Shown in pieces: positions 7,196 through 13,683 of a stretch of DNA of 23,689 bases. The position numbers were made by a program, and so were the translations under genes. The notes beneath the pieces were generated by a model. That model saw nothing but the letters and a program-made list of their open reading frames with translations, was not told the DNA's origin and did no database searches. Positions within the stretch are counted from its first letter, which is position 1; the number at the start of each line of letters is the position of its first letter. The DNA is from JBAYVY01 sp041674345 (GTDB taxonomy: Bacteria > Planctomycetota > Phycisphaerae > Phycisphaerales > Zrk34), in contig JBAYVY010000009.1 in NCBI GenBank assembly GCA_041674345.1, positions 1-23,689 on the forward strand, given 5' to 3'.

Positions 7196-7375
7196 TTAAC
7201 CGATGGGAACCGGCAGATGATCGTCTTTTAGGGCGAGGATATATCCCTCGACGGCTTCCCGGATGTTGACGATGGCCAAGCCACGGGTTTCGCCTTGCGA
7301 AACACAGCCGGGCAGACTGGGACATTCAGCGACCCAAAAGCCATCTTCACCACGATAAACAATGACCTGACGCAT
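7196..7375 (-). CDS. HicB-like small protein (UPF0150 fold), orphan antitoxin candidate
   Basis: A 59-residue protein, MRQVIVYRGEDGFWVAECPS then LPGCVSQGETRGLAIVNIREAVEGYILALKDD. The pattern 'V..edg.WvaecPslPGCvSqG.T..eA..niReAieg' is the HicB/UPF0150 partial RNase-H-like fold. It lacks the C-terminal DNA-binding domain of larger HicB proteins. No HicA toxin (a small dsRNA-binding-fold protein) is found beside it: the next gene upstream is unrelated, and the intergenic repeat is downstream. It could be a solitary HicB, common in genomes, or a remnant of a lost pair. The ATG is at 7375 and no Shine-Dalgarno is seen. Confidence 0.8.
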   Translation of the reverse strand: MRQVIVYRGEDGFWVAECPSLPGCVSQGETRGLAIVNIREAVEGYILALKDDHLPVPIG

Positions 7376-7405
7376 GACTAAAGTGTAGCCGTAGTGGGTG
7401 ACGGG

Positions 7406-7789
7406 TCAAGTGGATTGATTGGGCTTGTCGTTGCTTTGTGACAAGTTCTCCGGAACGAATCGCCAGTCCGAGATGCTTTCTGGAAAGGTGTTGCCGTGAG
7501 AATAAAGTTCGAGTGTACTTGCGAGCCCATCCTCAAAGAAGAGGACACTCCCTCCACCATACTGAATCTGAGTACTCTCAATGTACGGACTGACGGGTGA
7601 GACACGAAAGGATGTGCGAGGCATATCTGAGGGCACACGAAGTGATGTGAACGACCCCTTGCCTGTGAACTCACGCGCAACGGCCTGAACGTGTGAATGC
7701 TGTGCCCGTACAGCCGAATCCGGCGAGTTGCGGGCGATCCAAGCAAGAACATCACGTTCCAAAGGGGTGAATTCCATGTTGGTCCACAT
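7406..7789 (-). CDS. hypothetical protein, 127 residues
   Basis: The start at 7789 is chosen because GGAGAAG lies seven bases upstream; a longer frame to 7825 would begin inside the duplicated ksgA tail. The protein begins MWTNMEFTPLERDVLAWIAR, continues with a helical region, then alternates likely beta strands (TSLRVPSDMPRTSFRVSPVS, GGSVLFFEDGLASTLELYSH), ending WRFVPENLSQ. There is no signal peptide or membrane helix, and I recognise no family. It lies in the same direction as ksgA and, before the toxin-antitoxin insertion, would have followed ksgA directly. Confidence 0.65.
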   Translation of the reverse strand: MWTNMEFTPLERDVLAWIARNSPDSAVRAQHSHVQAVAREFTGKGSFTSLRVPSDMPRTSFRVSPVSPYIESTQIQYGGGSVLFFEDGLASTLELYSHGNTFPESISDWRFVPENLSQSNDKPNQST

Positions 7790-7825
7790 GCTATCTTCTC
7801 CGAAGAAAATGCACCAGTTTTTCAC

Positions 7826-7875
7826 ATTTTCGACAGTGCGATCAGTTGTTCGATGGTCAGTTGTTCGGGGCGGGC
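7826..7875 (-). repeat. direct-repeat copy of the ksgA 3' end (distal copy)
   Basis: 50 bases that match 8653-8702 at 48 positions. Read on the minus strand it encodes ARPEQLTIEQLIALSKM and a stop, the same as the last residues of KsgA. The two differences (GCA CTG against GCG TTG) are synonymous. It is followed on the plus-strand side by a run of ten G (7879-7888). Together with 8653-8702 it brackets the toxin-antitoxin genes. Confidence 0.9.
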
Positions 7876-7903
7876 GGTGGGGGGGGGGATGTTGCGGTGT
7901 GTA

Positions 7904-8317
7904 TTACGGCAGGTTCATCAGAAATGTATGCGGCGTAATCACGGCGATCCCCCGAAACGGATGAAGCGCGAGCAGGTCGCCATCACCGCTGAGGATGTGA
8001 GTTGCCCCGCCGCTGGCGGCCAGTTCCAGAAACTTGTTGTCCCCGGGGTCTCGGCAATCCGTGATGACCTGTGTTACTTCAACCTGTTCCGCCTCCCGTA
8101 CCAGCGCGACAAGAAACTCCAAACGCATGTCTTTCGGAACATATGAATCGAACCGGGGTCGCCGAAGTACCTCATCCAGTTCCGCGACCGTTTGCTCGGA
8201 TACCAGCAGTTTCCCCCGTGACACCGCGGCGTCGAACGCCCGGCGCGGCACGGATCGGGGCAGCAACATGGCGCTGACGGCGATGTTGGTGTCGATGACG
8301 ATTCGTATTTCATTCAT
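7904..8317 (-). CDS. PIN-domain toxin (VapC-like, COG1569 type)
   Basis: A 137-residue putative ribonuclease toxin. The PIN fold acidic residues are visible: D9 in VIDTNIAVSAM, the mid-protein E in VAELDEVLRR, and the C-terminal DPGDNKFLELAASGGATHILSGDGDLL block, where the metal-binding aspartates lie. The proline-rich RSVPRRAFDAAVSRGKLLVSEQ and the ending FRGIAVITPHTFL are typical of the 'putative toxin component, PIN family' group. It overlaps the antitoxin gene upstream by eight bases, so the two are translationally coupled. The pair is flanked by direct repeats of the ksgA end. Its RNA target cannot be told from sequence. Confidence 0.9.
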   Translation of the reverse strand: MNEIRIVIDTNIAVSAMLLPRSVPRRAFDAAVSRGKLLVSEQTVAELDEVLRRPRFDSYVPKDMRLEFLVALVREAEQVEVTQVITDCRDPGDNKFLELAASGGATHILSGDGDLLALHPFRGIAVITPHTFLMNLP

Positions 8318-8540
8318 CGCGCAACATCGACTCCAGCTTTTCCGGGGTCAGGCCGCGTGCCTCGGCGTATCGACCGATTTCGTCCATGATCTGGTTCAAA
8401 GATCGCGCCGAACGATCCGTCAACTCTCGCAGACGGATGCTGAGCAGCAGTTGCAGTTTACGCCGGTCCTCGGCGGACGCGCCGGCAAACGCCCGTGCCG
8501 CGTCCGCATCGACTTGGAGAGAAATGGTGGTTGTCGGCAT
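8310..8540 (-). CDS. antitoxin of the PIN-toxin pair
   Basis: 76 residues, beginning MPTTTISLQVDADAARAFAG, with a central SAEDRRKLQLLLSIRLRELT and a C-terminal SLNQIMDEIGRYAEARGLTPEKLESMLRDE. This layout (short beta strand, helical middle, 'imDeIs..A..RGLTPE.LesiL.dE' tail) is the one I know for antitoxins paired with COG1569 PIN toxins. The N-terminal strand probably forms a DNA-binding ribbon used in autoregulation, and the tail wraps the toxin. It comes first in the operon with an 8-bp overlap, as is usual for type II pairs. The gap 8541-8645 to ksgA likely contains its promoter. Confidence 0.85.
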   Translation of the reverse strand: MPTTTISLQVDADAARAFAGASAEDRRKLQLLLSIRLRELTDRSARSLNQIMDEIGRYAEARGLTPEKLESMLRDE

Positions 8541-8645
8541 GTTTTACTCGCTTTCCAGCATCCGCGGATGTCAACGCATTATATCGCTCCAGAACGCGGC
8601 GAGTAAGCGAAAATATGCAGCGGTTGCCGGTATCCAACAATCCAA

Positions 8646-9509
8646 TTATCGGATTTTCGACAACGCGATCAGTTGTTCGATGGTCAGTTGTTCGGGGCGG
8701 GCACTCGGTTCGATGCCGGGGGGGAACGGGGAATCGCGTCCGAGTGTCGAACCGATTTGTTTGCGGCGGTGTTGGAAGAGTTGTTGTACCAGTCGCATCA
8801 GGGCGGGGAGGTTATCGGTGAGCGGCTGCGGGCGACGTTCGAGCAATACCACGGCGGAATCGACCTGGGGGCGGGGCCAGAAGCAGGCGGGGTTGAGCGT
8901 GGTGAGGCGCTCGGCGGTGCAGGTGGCTTGGATGATGATGGAGAGGGGGCCGTAGTCTTTGCCGGATGAAGCGACCAGGCGATCCGCCACCTCATGCTGC
9001 ACCATGATGATGGCGCGTCGCATGTTGGGATGATCGGCGCACAACGTGGCGAGCAGGGGGGAGGCGATGTTGTAGGGAAGATTGGCGACGAGCACAAAGT
9101 GGGAAGTGGGAAGGCGGAAGTCGGAAGTAAGAGATGCGACCACCGCGGGATTCAGGGTGTGTTTGGATTCGAGGACGTCGGCTTCGATGAGTGTGAAGTT
9201 GGGATGGTGGCCGAGGCGTTCGCGCAGAATCGCGCACATATCGCGGTCGATTTCAACGGCTGTCACATGCGTGCCGGCTTCCAGTAATGCTTCGGTGAGG
9301 ACGCCGGTGCCGGGGCCGACTTCGAGGATGCGGCCCCCGCCCCCGCCCCCGCCTCCGCCCCCGGAAGTCGGGTCGGAAGCGACCTGTGCGGCTTGGATGA
9401 TGAGTGCGAGTTTGTTTTGATCGACGAGGAAGTTCTGGCCGAAGCGTTTGCGGGGGTGCAGGCCGCGCTCGGCGAGAAGGGCCTTGATGGTGGAAAGCGT
9501 TTGGGGCAC
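8646..9509 (-). CDS. ksgA: 16S rRNA (adenine(1518)-N6/adenine(1519)-N6)-dimethyltransferase
   Basis: Uses SAM to dimethylate two adjacent adenines in the 3' hairpin of 16S rRNA during late small-subunit assembly. 287 residues. The order is the N-terminal RKRFGQNFLVDQNKL (20-34), motif I ILEVGPGTGVLTEALL (61-76), acidic VEIDRDM (85-91), IEADVLE and the catalytic NLPYNIASPL (143-152), and the small C-terminal domain, which includes FQHRRKQIGSTL. Two unusual insertions are present: ten consecutive glycines (50-59), encoded next to a CCCCCGGAAG motif, just before motif I, and SDFRLPTSHF (129-138), encoded by a CGGAAGT-rich repeat, just before the catalytic motif. Neither touches catalytic residues. 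The start is GTG with a weak GAG upstream. The last 50 bases are duplicated at 7826-7875. Confidence 0.95.
   Translation of the reverse strand: MPQTLSTIKALLAERGLHPRKRFGQNFLVDQNKLALIIQAAQVASDPTSGGGGGGGGGGRILEVGPGTGVLTEALLEAGTHVTAVEIDRDMCAILRERLGHHPNFTLIEADVLESKHTLNPAVVASLTSDFRLPTSHFVLVANLPYNIASPLLATLCADHPNMRRAIIMVQHEVADRLVASSGKDYGPLSIIIQATCTAERLTTLNPACFWPRPQVDSAVVLLERRPQPLTDNLPALMRLVQQLFQHRRKQIGSTLGRDSPFPPGIEPSARPEQLTIEQLIALSKIR
8653..8702 (-). repeat. direct-repeat copy of the ksgA 3' end (proximal copy, within the intact gene)
   Basis: This is the partner of 7826-7875. It encodes ARPEQLTIEQLIALSKI at the C-terminus of the intact KsgA. The distance between copies is 827 bases, and the span holds just the antitoxin and toxin genes plus about 130 bases. 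Confidence 0.9.
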
Positions 9510-9521
9510 ACCGATGCTCGG

Positions 9522-9986
9522 TTAGCGTGGGGACCAGGGTTTGCGTGGGCCGGCGGATGGACCGCGGGCGAATTTGGATTTCTGGGCGGCGCGTTTTTTG
9601 CGTTGTTCGTCCATGTAGGCCGCGAGTTGGGCCTGTAATTGCTTGATGTATTCGCTGATGAGGCGGACAACTTCGTCAGCGTCTTTTCGCAGGTCGGTCA
9701 GATGCACGGGTTTGAAATACTTCTGATCGGCGCAGAGGCCCAGGTCGTCGATCAGTTCGTTGATGCAGCCGTGCGAGCGGTGCATACAGGCGATCATGGT
9801 TTTCCAGTTGTCAGCATCATCATGCGCCTCTGCGATTTTGTTGGTCACCGCGAGAGCCGCCCGCTTCATCTGCGGCACCAGCACATATTTTTCATCCGGC
9901 GGGAGCTTGGTCGTCAGTGTGAAAATGCGATGACGGAAGTTTTTGGCTGCCTGGTAAACTTCAAGGTCTTCAAAGTTGATTGCCAT
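9522..9986 (-). CDS. four-helix-bundle protein (S23 / 23S rRNA intervening-sequence family)
   Basis: 154 residues. The opening MAINFEDLEVYQAAKNFRHR ('f.dL.vyq.A..l...if..t..lP..e.y.L..Qi.RAa.sv..niaEg') is the classic start of the family originally found encoded in 23S rRNA intervening sequences. The middle (MIACMHRSHGCINELIDDLGLC) and the end (VRLISEYIKQLQAQLAAYMD) complete the helices. A basic tail (RKKRAAQKSKFARG) is extra. Function is unknown; such proteins form pentameric helical bundles. It is not inside an rRNA gene here. The start at 9986 has GAGG six bases upstream; the longer frame to 10049 is not supported. It sits 12 bases before the ksgA start and may be co-transcribed with fabI and ksgA. 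Confidence 0.88.
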   Translation of the reverse strand: MAINFEDLEVYQAAKNFRHRIFTLTTKLPPDEKYVLVPQMKRAALAVTNKIAEAHDDADNWKTMIACMHRSHGCINELIDDLGLCADQKYFKPVHLTDLRKDADEVVRLISEYIKQLQAQLAAYMDEQRKKRAAQKSKFARGPSAGPRKPWSPR

Positions 9987-10055
9987 AATGTGCCTCGGAA
10001 GGCCCGCGTCTCGGAAGACGCGGCTGATAAAGAGTGATGCGGCCCGCATCAGTTA

Positions 10056-10841
10056 TTACAGACCCACGATGTTGAAACCCGCATCGACGTGGATGATTTC
10101 GCCGGTGACGCCGCTGCTCATATCGCTGAGCAGATACACGGCGGTGTTGCCGACTTCCTCGCCGTCGATGTTGCGTTTGAGCGCGGCTTTTTTGGCCTGG
10201 TGATCGAACATTTCGCTGATGCCTCCGACGGCCATCGCGGCGAGCGTTCGCAGAGGCCCGCCGCTGATGCTGTTCACACGAATTTTTTTTTCGCCCAGTT
10301 CGTAAGCGAGATAGCGGGTGGTGTGTTCGAGGGCGGCTTTGGCGATGCCCATGATGTTGTAACCGGGAATGACTTTTTCCCCGCCATAGTAGCTCATCGA
10401 GATGATGCTGCCGCCGCTGGGCATCAGGTCGTGTTTGACGACTTGTTGCGACATGGCCAGCAGCGTGTAAGCGCTGATGTCCAGGGCCTGCGTCCATGCG
10501 GCGCGGGTGGTTTTATGGAAGTTGCCGAGCTGGAGGAATTGTCGGTCGGCGAAGGCGATGGAATGGACGATGAAGTTGATGGAGCCGAAGTCGGCTTTGA
10601 GTTTGGCGAACACGGCTTCGAGGTCTTCGTCCTTGGCCGCGTCGCAAGCCATGACCCAGGGGTTTTTGACGCCGAGTTCCTCGACGGCCCCTCGCACGCG
10701 GCGTTCCATCTTGTCACCGGGCAGATTGGTGAAGGCGCAGGTTGCTCCGTGAGCGAGCAGTTGTTTGGTGATGAACCAAGCGTAGCTGCGTTCGTTGGCG
10801 ATGCCGAAAACGATGCCCTTTTTGCCGTCCATGAGTCCCAT
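10056..10841 (-). CDS. fabI: enoyl-[acyl-carrier-protein] reductase (NADH)
   Basis: Reduces the trans-2-enoyl-ACP double bond in the last step of each fatty-acid elongation cycle; this is the target of triclosan-type inhibitors. 261 residues, normal for FabI. It belongs to the short-chain dehydrogenase fold with the FabI-specific features: GIANERSYAW near 13-22, the HSIAFADR strand at about 93-100, and the catalytic Tyr-(Xaa)6-Lys with Y151, Y161 and K168 in the context YYGGEKVIPGYNIMGIAKAA. ISGGPLRTLAA follows the active site. GGAG lies six bases before the ATG. accA, another fatty-acid gene, is in the window but not in the same operon. Confidence 0.97.
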   Translation of the reverse strand: MGLMDGKKGIVFGIANERSYAWFITKQLLAHGATCAFTNLPGDKMERRVRGAVEELGVKNPWVMACDAAKDEDLEAVFAKLKADFGSINFIVHSIAFADRQFLQLGNFHKTTRAAWTQALDISAYTLLAMSQQVVKHDLMPSGGSIISMSYYGGEKVIPGYNIMGIAKAALEHTTRYLAYELGEKKIRVNSISGGPLRTLAAMAVGGISEMFDHQAKKAALKRNIDGEEVGNTAVYLLSDMSSGVTGEIIHVDAGFNIVGL

Positions 10842-10906
10842 GATGATCTCCAGTGTGAAGCGAAACCATCAGGGTAGCGGCGGGGCGAGGATGGGACAAG
10901 CGGGAG

Positions 10907-11011
10907 GGATTTTTGATTTGTGAATTGAGATTTGTGATTTGGAAACGGCACCACCGGCGATGTCCGCTGATGATACCGCTGTTATAAATCACAAATCCAA
11001 AATCACAAATC
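10907..11011. repeat. imperfect inverted repeat, GATTTGTGA family
   Basis: The left arm (10907-10942) contains GATTTGTG twice, and the right arm (10985-11011) contains the complementary CACAAATC twice. It lies between the fabI start and the phyH stop and is AT-rich against a GC-rich background. No promoter for fabI could be separated from it by eye. Confidence 0.75.
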
Positions 11012-11013
11012 GT

Positions 11014-11946
11014 TCATCGCGCCTGCGGCGGATTGCTGAAACCGGGGATGCGGTTGGGTTCGCGTTTGACGGGGCGTTGGGGGAGGACGATTTTCTGACG
11101 TTCGGGGGTGAGGCGGGCGAGCAGTTCGTCGGAAGGGTAATACGGATGGCGGAAGTTGCCCCATGACGGGCCGTAACGATAGACGATGATTCGGCGTTCG
11201 CCGGGATTGACGCGCTTGGCCGAGCCGTGACAGATGGCATCGACGAAAAGCAGGGCGTCACCGGCGTTGAGGTGGACTTCGATGGCGGCTTCCATGCCGT
11301 CGGCGCTGCACGCCTCACCGGTTTTCATGGCATGGATGTCGAATTGGGGGTGGCGGATGTTGGCCTTGTGGGAACCGGGGATGACCATGGTCGCGCCGTC
11401 GCCGGGGCCGATGTCGTTCAGCGCCATGAGGATGTTGATTTGTCCGCAGTGGAAGTGGCCGTTGTGATAGCGGAACTGTGTGCGTTTGGTGCCTTCGTGC
11501 CCGCCGGAGTGGATGCCGATGGCTTCGCCGGGGCCTCGGACGTTGGCGAAGTTTTCGTCGATGAACAGGGGGCCGTGGTGGTAGTCGAAGGTTTCTTTTC
11601 CACCGACGAAGTGTTTGACCAGTTCGATCCAGTGGGGGTGGTCGATGAGTTGCTCGAAGGGTTGGCCGGCTTCGTAGATTTGCTGGAGGTTGACGCCGTC
11701 TTTGCCGCCGAAGGTGTGGGCGTGGACGCCGCCGACCCATTCACCGTGCTTCAGCGGCGGGGCGAGATGGATGATGCGGTCGATGCCATCGTTGATCTGT
11801 CGCAGATGATCGGGCGCGATGGCGTTTTTGAGGACGACGTAGCCGCGCAGGTCGAAGAGATATTCCTGCATCGGATCAACGGCGAGCGGGGTTGTCGCGG
11901 GCGAGTTTCCGGGGGCGGGGGCGGCGGTGAGGGTGTCGGGTGTCAT
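11014..11946 (-). CDS. phytanoyl-CoA dioxygenase (PhyH) family protein
   Basis: A 310-residue predicted non-heme iron, 2-oxoglutarate-dependent oxygenase. The PhyH-like pattern includes FDLRGYVVLKNAIAPDHLRQINDGID near the N-terminus, GQINILMALNDIGPGDGATMVIPGSHK in the barrel, and the distal metal-ligand region FVDAICHGSAKRVNPGERRIIVYRYGPSW. The usual His-X-Asp pair is not obvious: the closest stretch is IHSGGHEG, so ligand identity and activity are uncertain. Many planctomycete paralogues have this form, and their substrates are generally unknown. The start at 11946 has GGAG eight bases upstream, while the frame to 11997 does not. It diverges from an AraC-type regulator at 12178, which likely controls it. 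Confidence 0.85.
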   Translation of the reverse strand: MTPDTLTAAPAPGNSPATTPLAVDPMQEYLFDLRGYVVLKNAIAPDHLRQINDGIDRIIHLAPPLKHGEWVGGVHAHTFGGKDGVNLQQIYEAGQPFEQLIDHPHWIELVKHFVGGKETFDYHHGPLFIDENFANVRGPGEAIGIHSGGHEGTKRTQFRYHNGHFHCGQINILMALNDIGPGDGATMVIPGSHKANIRHPQFDIHAMKTGEACSADGMEAAIEVHLNAGDALLFVDAICHGSAKRVNPGERRIIVYRYGPSWGNFRHPYYPSDELLARLTPERQKIVLPQRPVKREPNRIPGFSNPPQAR

Positions 11947-12002
11947 GGGGATTGCTCCGTAAGTGTGATTGAGGCACTTGTAACTGAACTGTTTCAAAAT
12001 GC

Positions 12003-12101
12003 GATTTCAACACAAGAGGACACAGAGTTCACAGAAGTGAAAACCGAGGAAAACAGATTAAAAATCCCTCTCTGTGTACTCCGTGCCCTCTTGTTGAAAT
12101 C
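12003..12101. repeat. inverted repeat, CACAGAG family, between phyH and araC
   Basis: The left arm (12003-12032, GATTTCAACACAAGAGGACA..) pairs with the right arm (12070-12101), with about ten perfectly complementary bases at the outer ends (GATTTCAACA with TGTTGAAATC) followed by imperfect pairing. It occupies the divergent promoter region, so it may contribute to or interrupt control of both genes. Confidence 0.8.
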
Positions 12102-12177
12102 TCTTTTCGGTTTTTGCGAAAGTTCACTTGTAAGAAGAATATCGTGCGGTTAACCGGAAATCGTCTGGCAAAATCGC

Positions 12178-13071
12178 ATGAAGTTCCGGTATCATCAGGT
12201 TATGGCCAAGGCGAGGAAAAATCTGAACACCATTCCGCCGCTGGGATTGCGTGTATGGAGCGGTCGGGCGGGGGGGATGCCTGTGGCGCATCGGCACGGC
12301 GATCTGGAATTGAATTTTATTTTAAGCGGGCGGATGACGTATCTGGTCGGTTCGTCGATGGTGGCGTTGCCGCCGGGCCGGTTGTGCGCGATCTGGGGGG
12401 CGGCTCCGCATCAGATGGTGCGGACGGATGAGCCGGTGCGGGCGCTGTGGGTGACGGTGCCGCTGGATGAGGTGATGGCGTGGCGGTTGCCGGAGGCATG
12501 GATGGGGATGTTGTTGAAGCGGGGCATCGTGGCGGATGCGAAACCGATGGCGGGGGATGAGGAACTGTTGCAGCGATGGGCCGGGGATTTGAAGCGGGGT
12601 GACGCGGCCCGGCGGCGCATTGTGCAACTGGAACTGGAAGCAAGATTGCGTCGAATGGCGCTGGCGGGCGACGTGAGGCGGCGATCAAAGTCGCGGGCGG
12701 CGACCGACGATGCGGGTAGTCCTTCTTCGCGGGCGGTGCGTTTGATGGCTGGTTACATCGCGGCACATTTTCGGCAGGACGTGAGCGTCGAACAGATCGC
12801 CGGGCATGTGGGGCTTCACCCGAACTATGCGATGAGTTTGTTCCGCAAACAGACGGGGCTGACGTTGAATCAATATCTGACCCGATCGCGCGTCGCCGAG
12901 GCGCAGCGGCTGCTGATGTCGTCGCGGCGACCGGTTCTCGACATCGCGTACAACAGCGGTTTCGGATCGGTCAGCCGATTTTTCGAGGCGTTTGGGCGGC
13001 ACGTCGGCTGCTCGCCGCGACGGTTCCGGGGGCGGATGAGTCCATCCGGCCCCTCCGAATCGGGGGGCTGA
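12178..13071 (+). CDS. AraC-family transcriptional regulator
   Basis: 297 residues from the first ATG (289 from 12202, which has CAGG just upstream and is equally likely). An N-terminal cupin-like sensor part (MPVAHRHGDLELNFILSGRM, then a 'PPGRLCAIWGAAPHQM' strand) resembles sugar or small-ligand binding regions. The C-terminal ~100 residues form the two helix-turn-helix units: DVSVEQIAGHVGLHPNYAMSLFRKQTG and VLDIAYNSGFGSVSRFFEAFGRHVGCSPRRFR, the family signature. It is divergent from phyH, with 231 bases between starts, and is probably its activator. The ligand is unknown. Confidence 0.92.
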   Translation: MKFRYHQVMAKARKNLNTIPPLGLRVWSGRAGGMPVAHRHGDLELNFILSGRMTYLVGSSMVALPPGRLCAIWGAAPHQMVRTDEPVRALWVTVPLDEVMAWRLPEAWMGMLLKRGIVADAKPMAGDEELLQRWAGDLKRGDAARRRIVQLELEARLRRMALAGDVRRRSKSRAATDDAGSPSSRAVRLMAGYIAAHFRQDVSVEQIAGHVGLHPNYAMSLFRKQTGLTLNQYLTRSRVAEAQRLLMSSRRPVLDIAYNSGFGSVSRFFEAFGRHVGCSPRRFRGRMSPSGPSESGG

Positions 13072-13128
13072 ACAGGACGCCGCATCCATTTGAATACGGG
13101 TTTTACCGTGTAAAATTGCTTGACTAAT

Positions 13129-13153
13129 ATTCTATTTTCGTCGAATATAGAAT
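13129..13153 (+). promoter_or_regulatory. palindromic operator of the ArsR-type gene
   Basis: A 25-base palindrome centred on a T (left half ATTCTATTTTCG, right half CGAATATAGAAT, matching at 11 of 12 positions) ends one base before the ATG at 13155. It overlaps the likely promoter (TTTACC at 13102-13107, 17 bases, TAATAT at 13125-13130). ArsR/SmtB repressors bind 12-2-12 or similar inverted repeats at their own promoters, so autoregulation is expected. Confidence 0.75.
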
Positions 13154-13154
13154 C

Positions 13155-13454
13155 ATGGCCAGACCCTATCGAACACGGGATGATGAGCGGGATGTTTTTC
13201 GGGCGTTGGCGCATCCGGTGCGGCGGCGGATGATCGCGGCTTCGCTGGATCGTTCCGTTTCATTCGATCAGTTGCAACAACTGACTCGGCGCAGCCGCGC
13301 CACGGTCGCGTCGCATTTGCGGATTCTGCGTGAAGCGCGATTGTTCCTCGCCACGCGCGACGGCAAGGCCGTTTCCTATCGTGCCCGCCGGCAAACGCTT
13401 CGCGCCTGCCACCAATGGCTGACGGAGATGACGCATGTCGCCGACCGAGGGTAG
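13155..13454 (+). CDS. ArsR-family winged-helix regulator
   Basis: A compact 99-residue winged helix-turn-helix protein: ERDVFRALAHPVRRRMIAAS (helix 1-2), VSFDQLQQLTRRSRATVASHLRILREARLF (recognition helix with SHL.iL..A.L) and a wing LATRDGKAVSYRAR. The cysteine pairs of classic metal sensors (CxC in the recognition helix) are absent: the only cysteine is near the C-terminus in RACHQWL. It is therefore not an arsenic/cadmium sensor of the usual type. No Shine-Dalgarno fits between the palindrome and the ATG, so the mRNA leader is very short. No target operon is adjacent, since the downstream gene is guaB after 229 bases. Confidence 0.9.
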   Translation: MARPYRTRDDERDVFRALAHPVRRRMIAASLDRSVSFDQLQQLTRRSRATVASHLRILREARLFLATRDGKAVSYRARRQTLRACHQWLTEMTHVADRG

Positions 13455-13551
13455 CGAGTAGTGAGTAGTGAGTAGCGGCCGGCCCATGACGTGGGAACGG
13501 CCCGACACGCCGGTTCACACGACCCGCCGCACTACTCGCCACTCGCTACCC
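13449..13551. repeat. imperfect inverted repeat, GTAGCGAGTAGTGAG family
   Basis: The left arm (13449-13478) has tandem AGTAGTG units after GGGTAGCG, and the right arm (13527-13551) is their imperfect reverse complement ending CTCGCTACCC. A shorter relative lies at 1921-1949 next to rnpB. It occupies the gap between arsR and guaB. I see no other gene in 13455-13683. Confidence 0.75.
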
Positions 13552-13649
13552 GATTCGGCAAGCCACGGGTTATCCAAAACTCATGTCTGAATAGAAAGTC
13601 GCGTCATCGTTGATCGCGACTGGGGCCGCGTCTGGTGCTGCGTCCGGGC

Positions 13650-13677
13650 TTGACAGGTCGCCGCGCGTCGGTACGCT
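13650..13677 (+). promoter_or_regulatory. guaB promoter giving a probable leaderless mRNA
   Basis: A perfect TTGACA (13650-13655), a 16-base spacer, then TACGCT (13672-13677; weak). The -10 element ends only six bases before the ATG at 13684, so transcription should begin at or beside the start codon. No Shine-Dalgarno is present, which fits. Confidence 0.5.
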
Positions 13678-13683
13678 TGTCAC

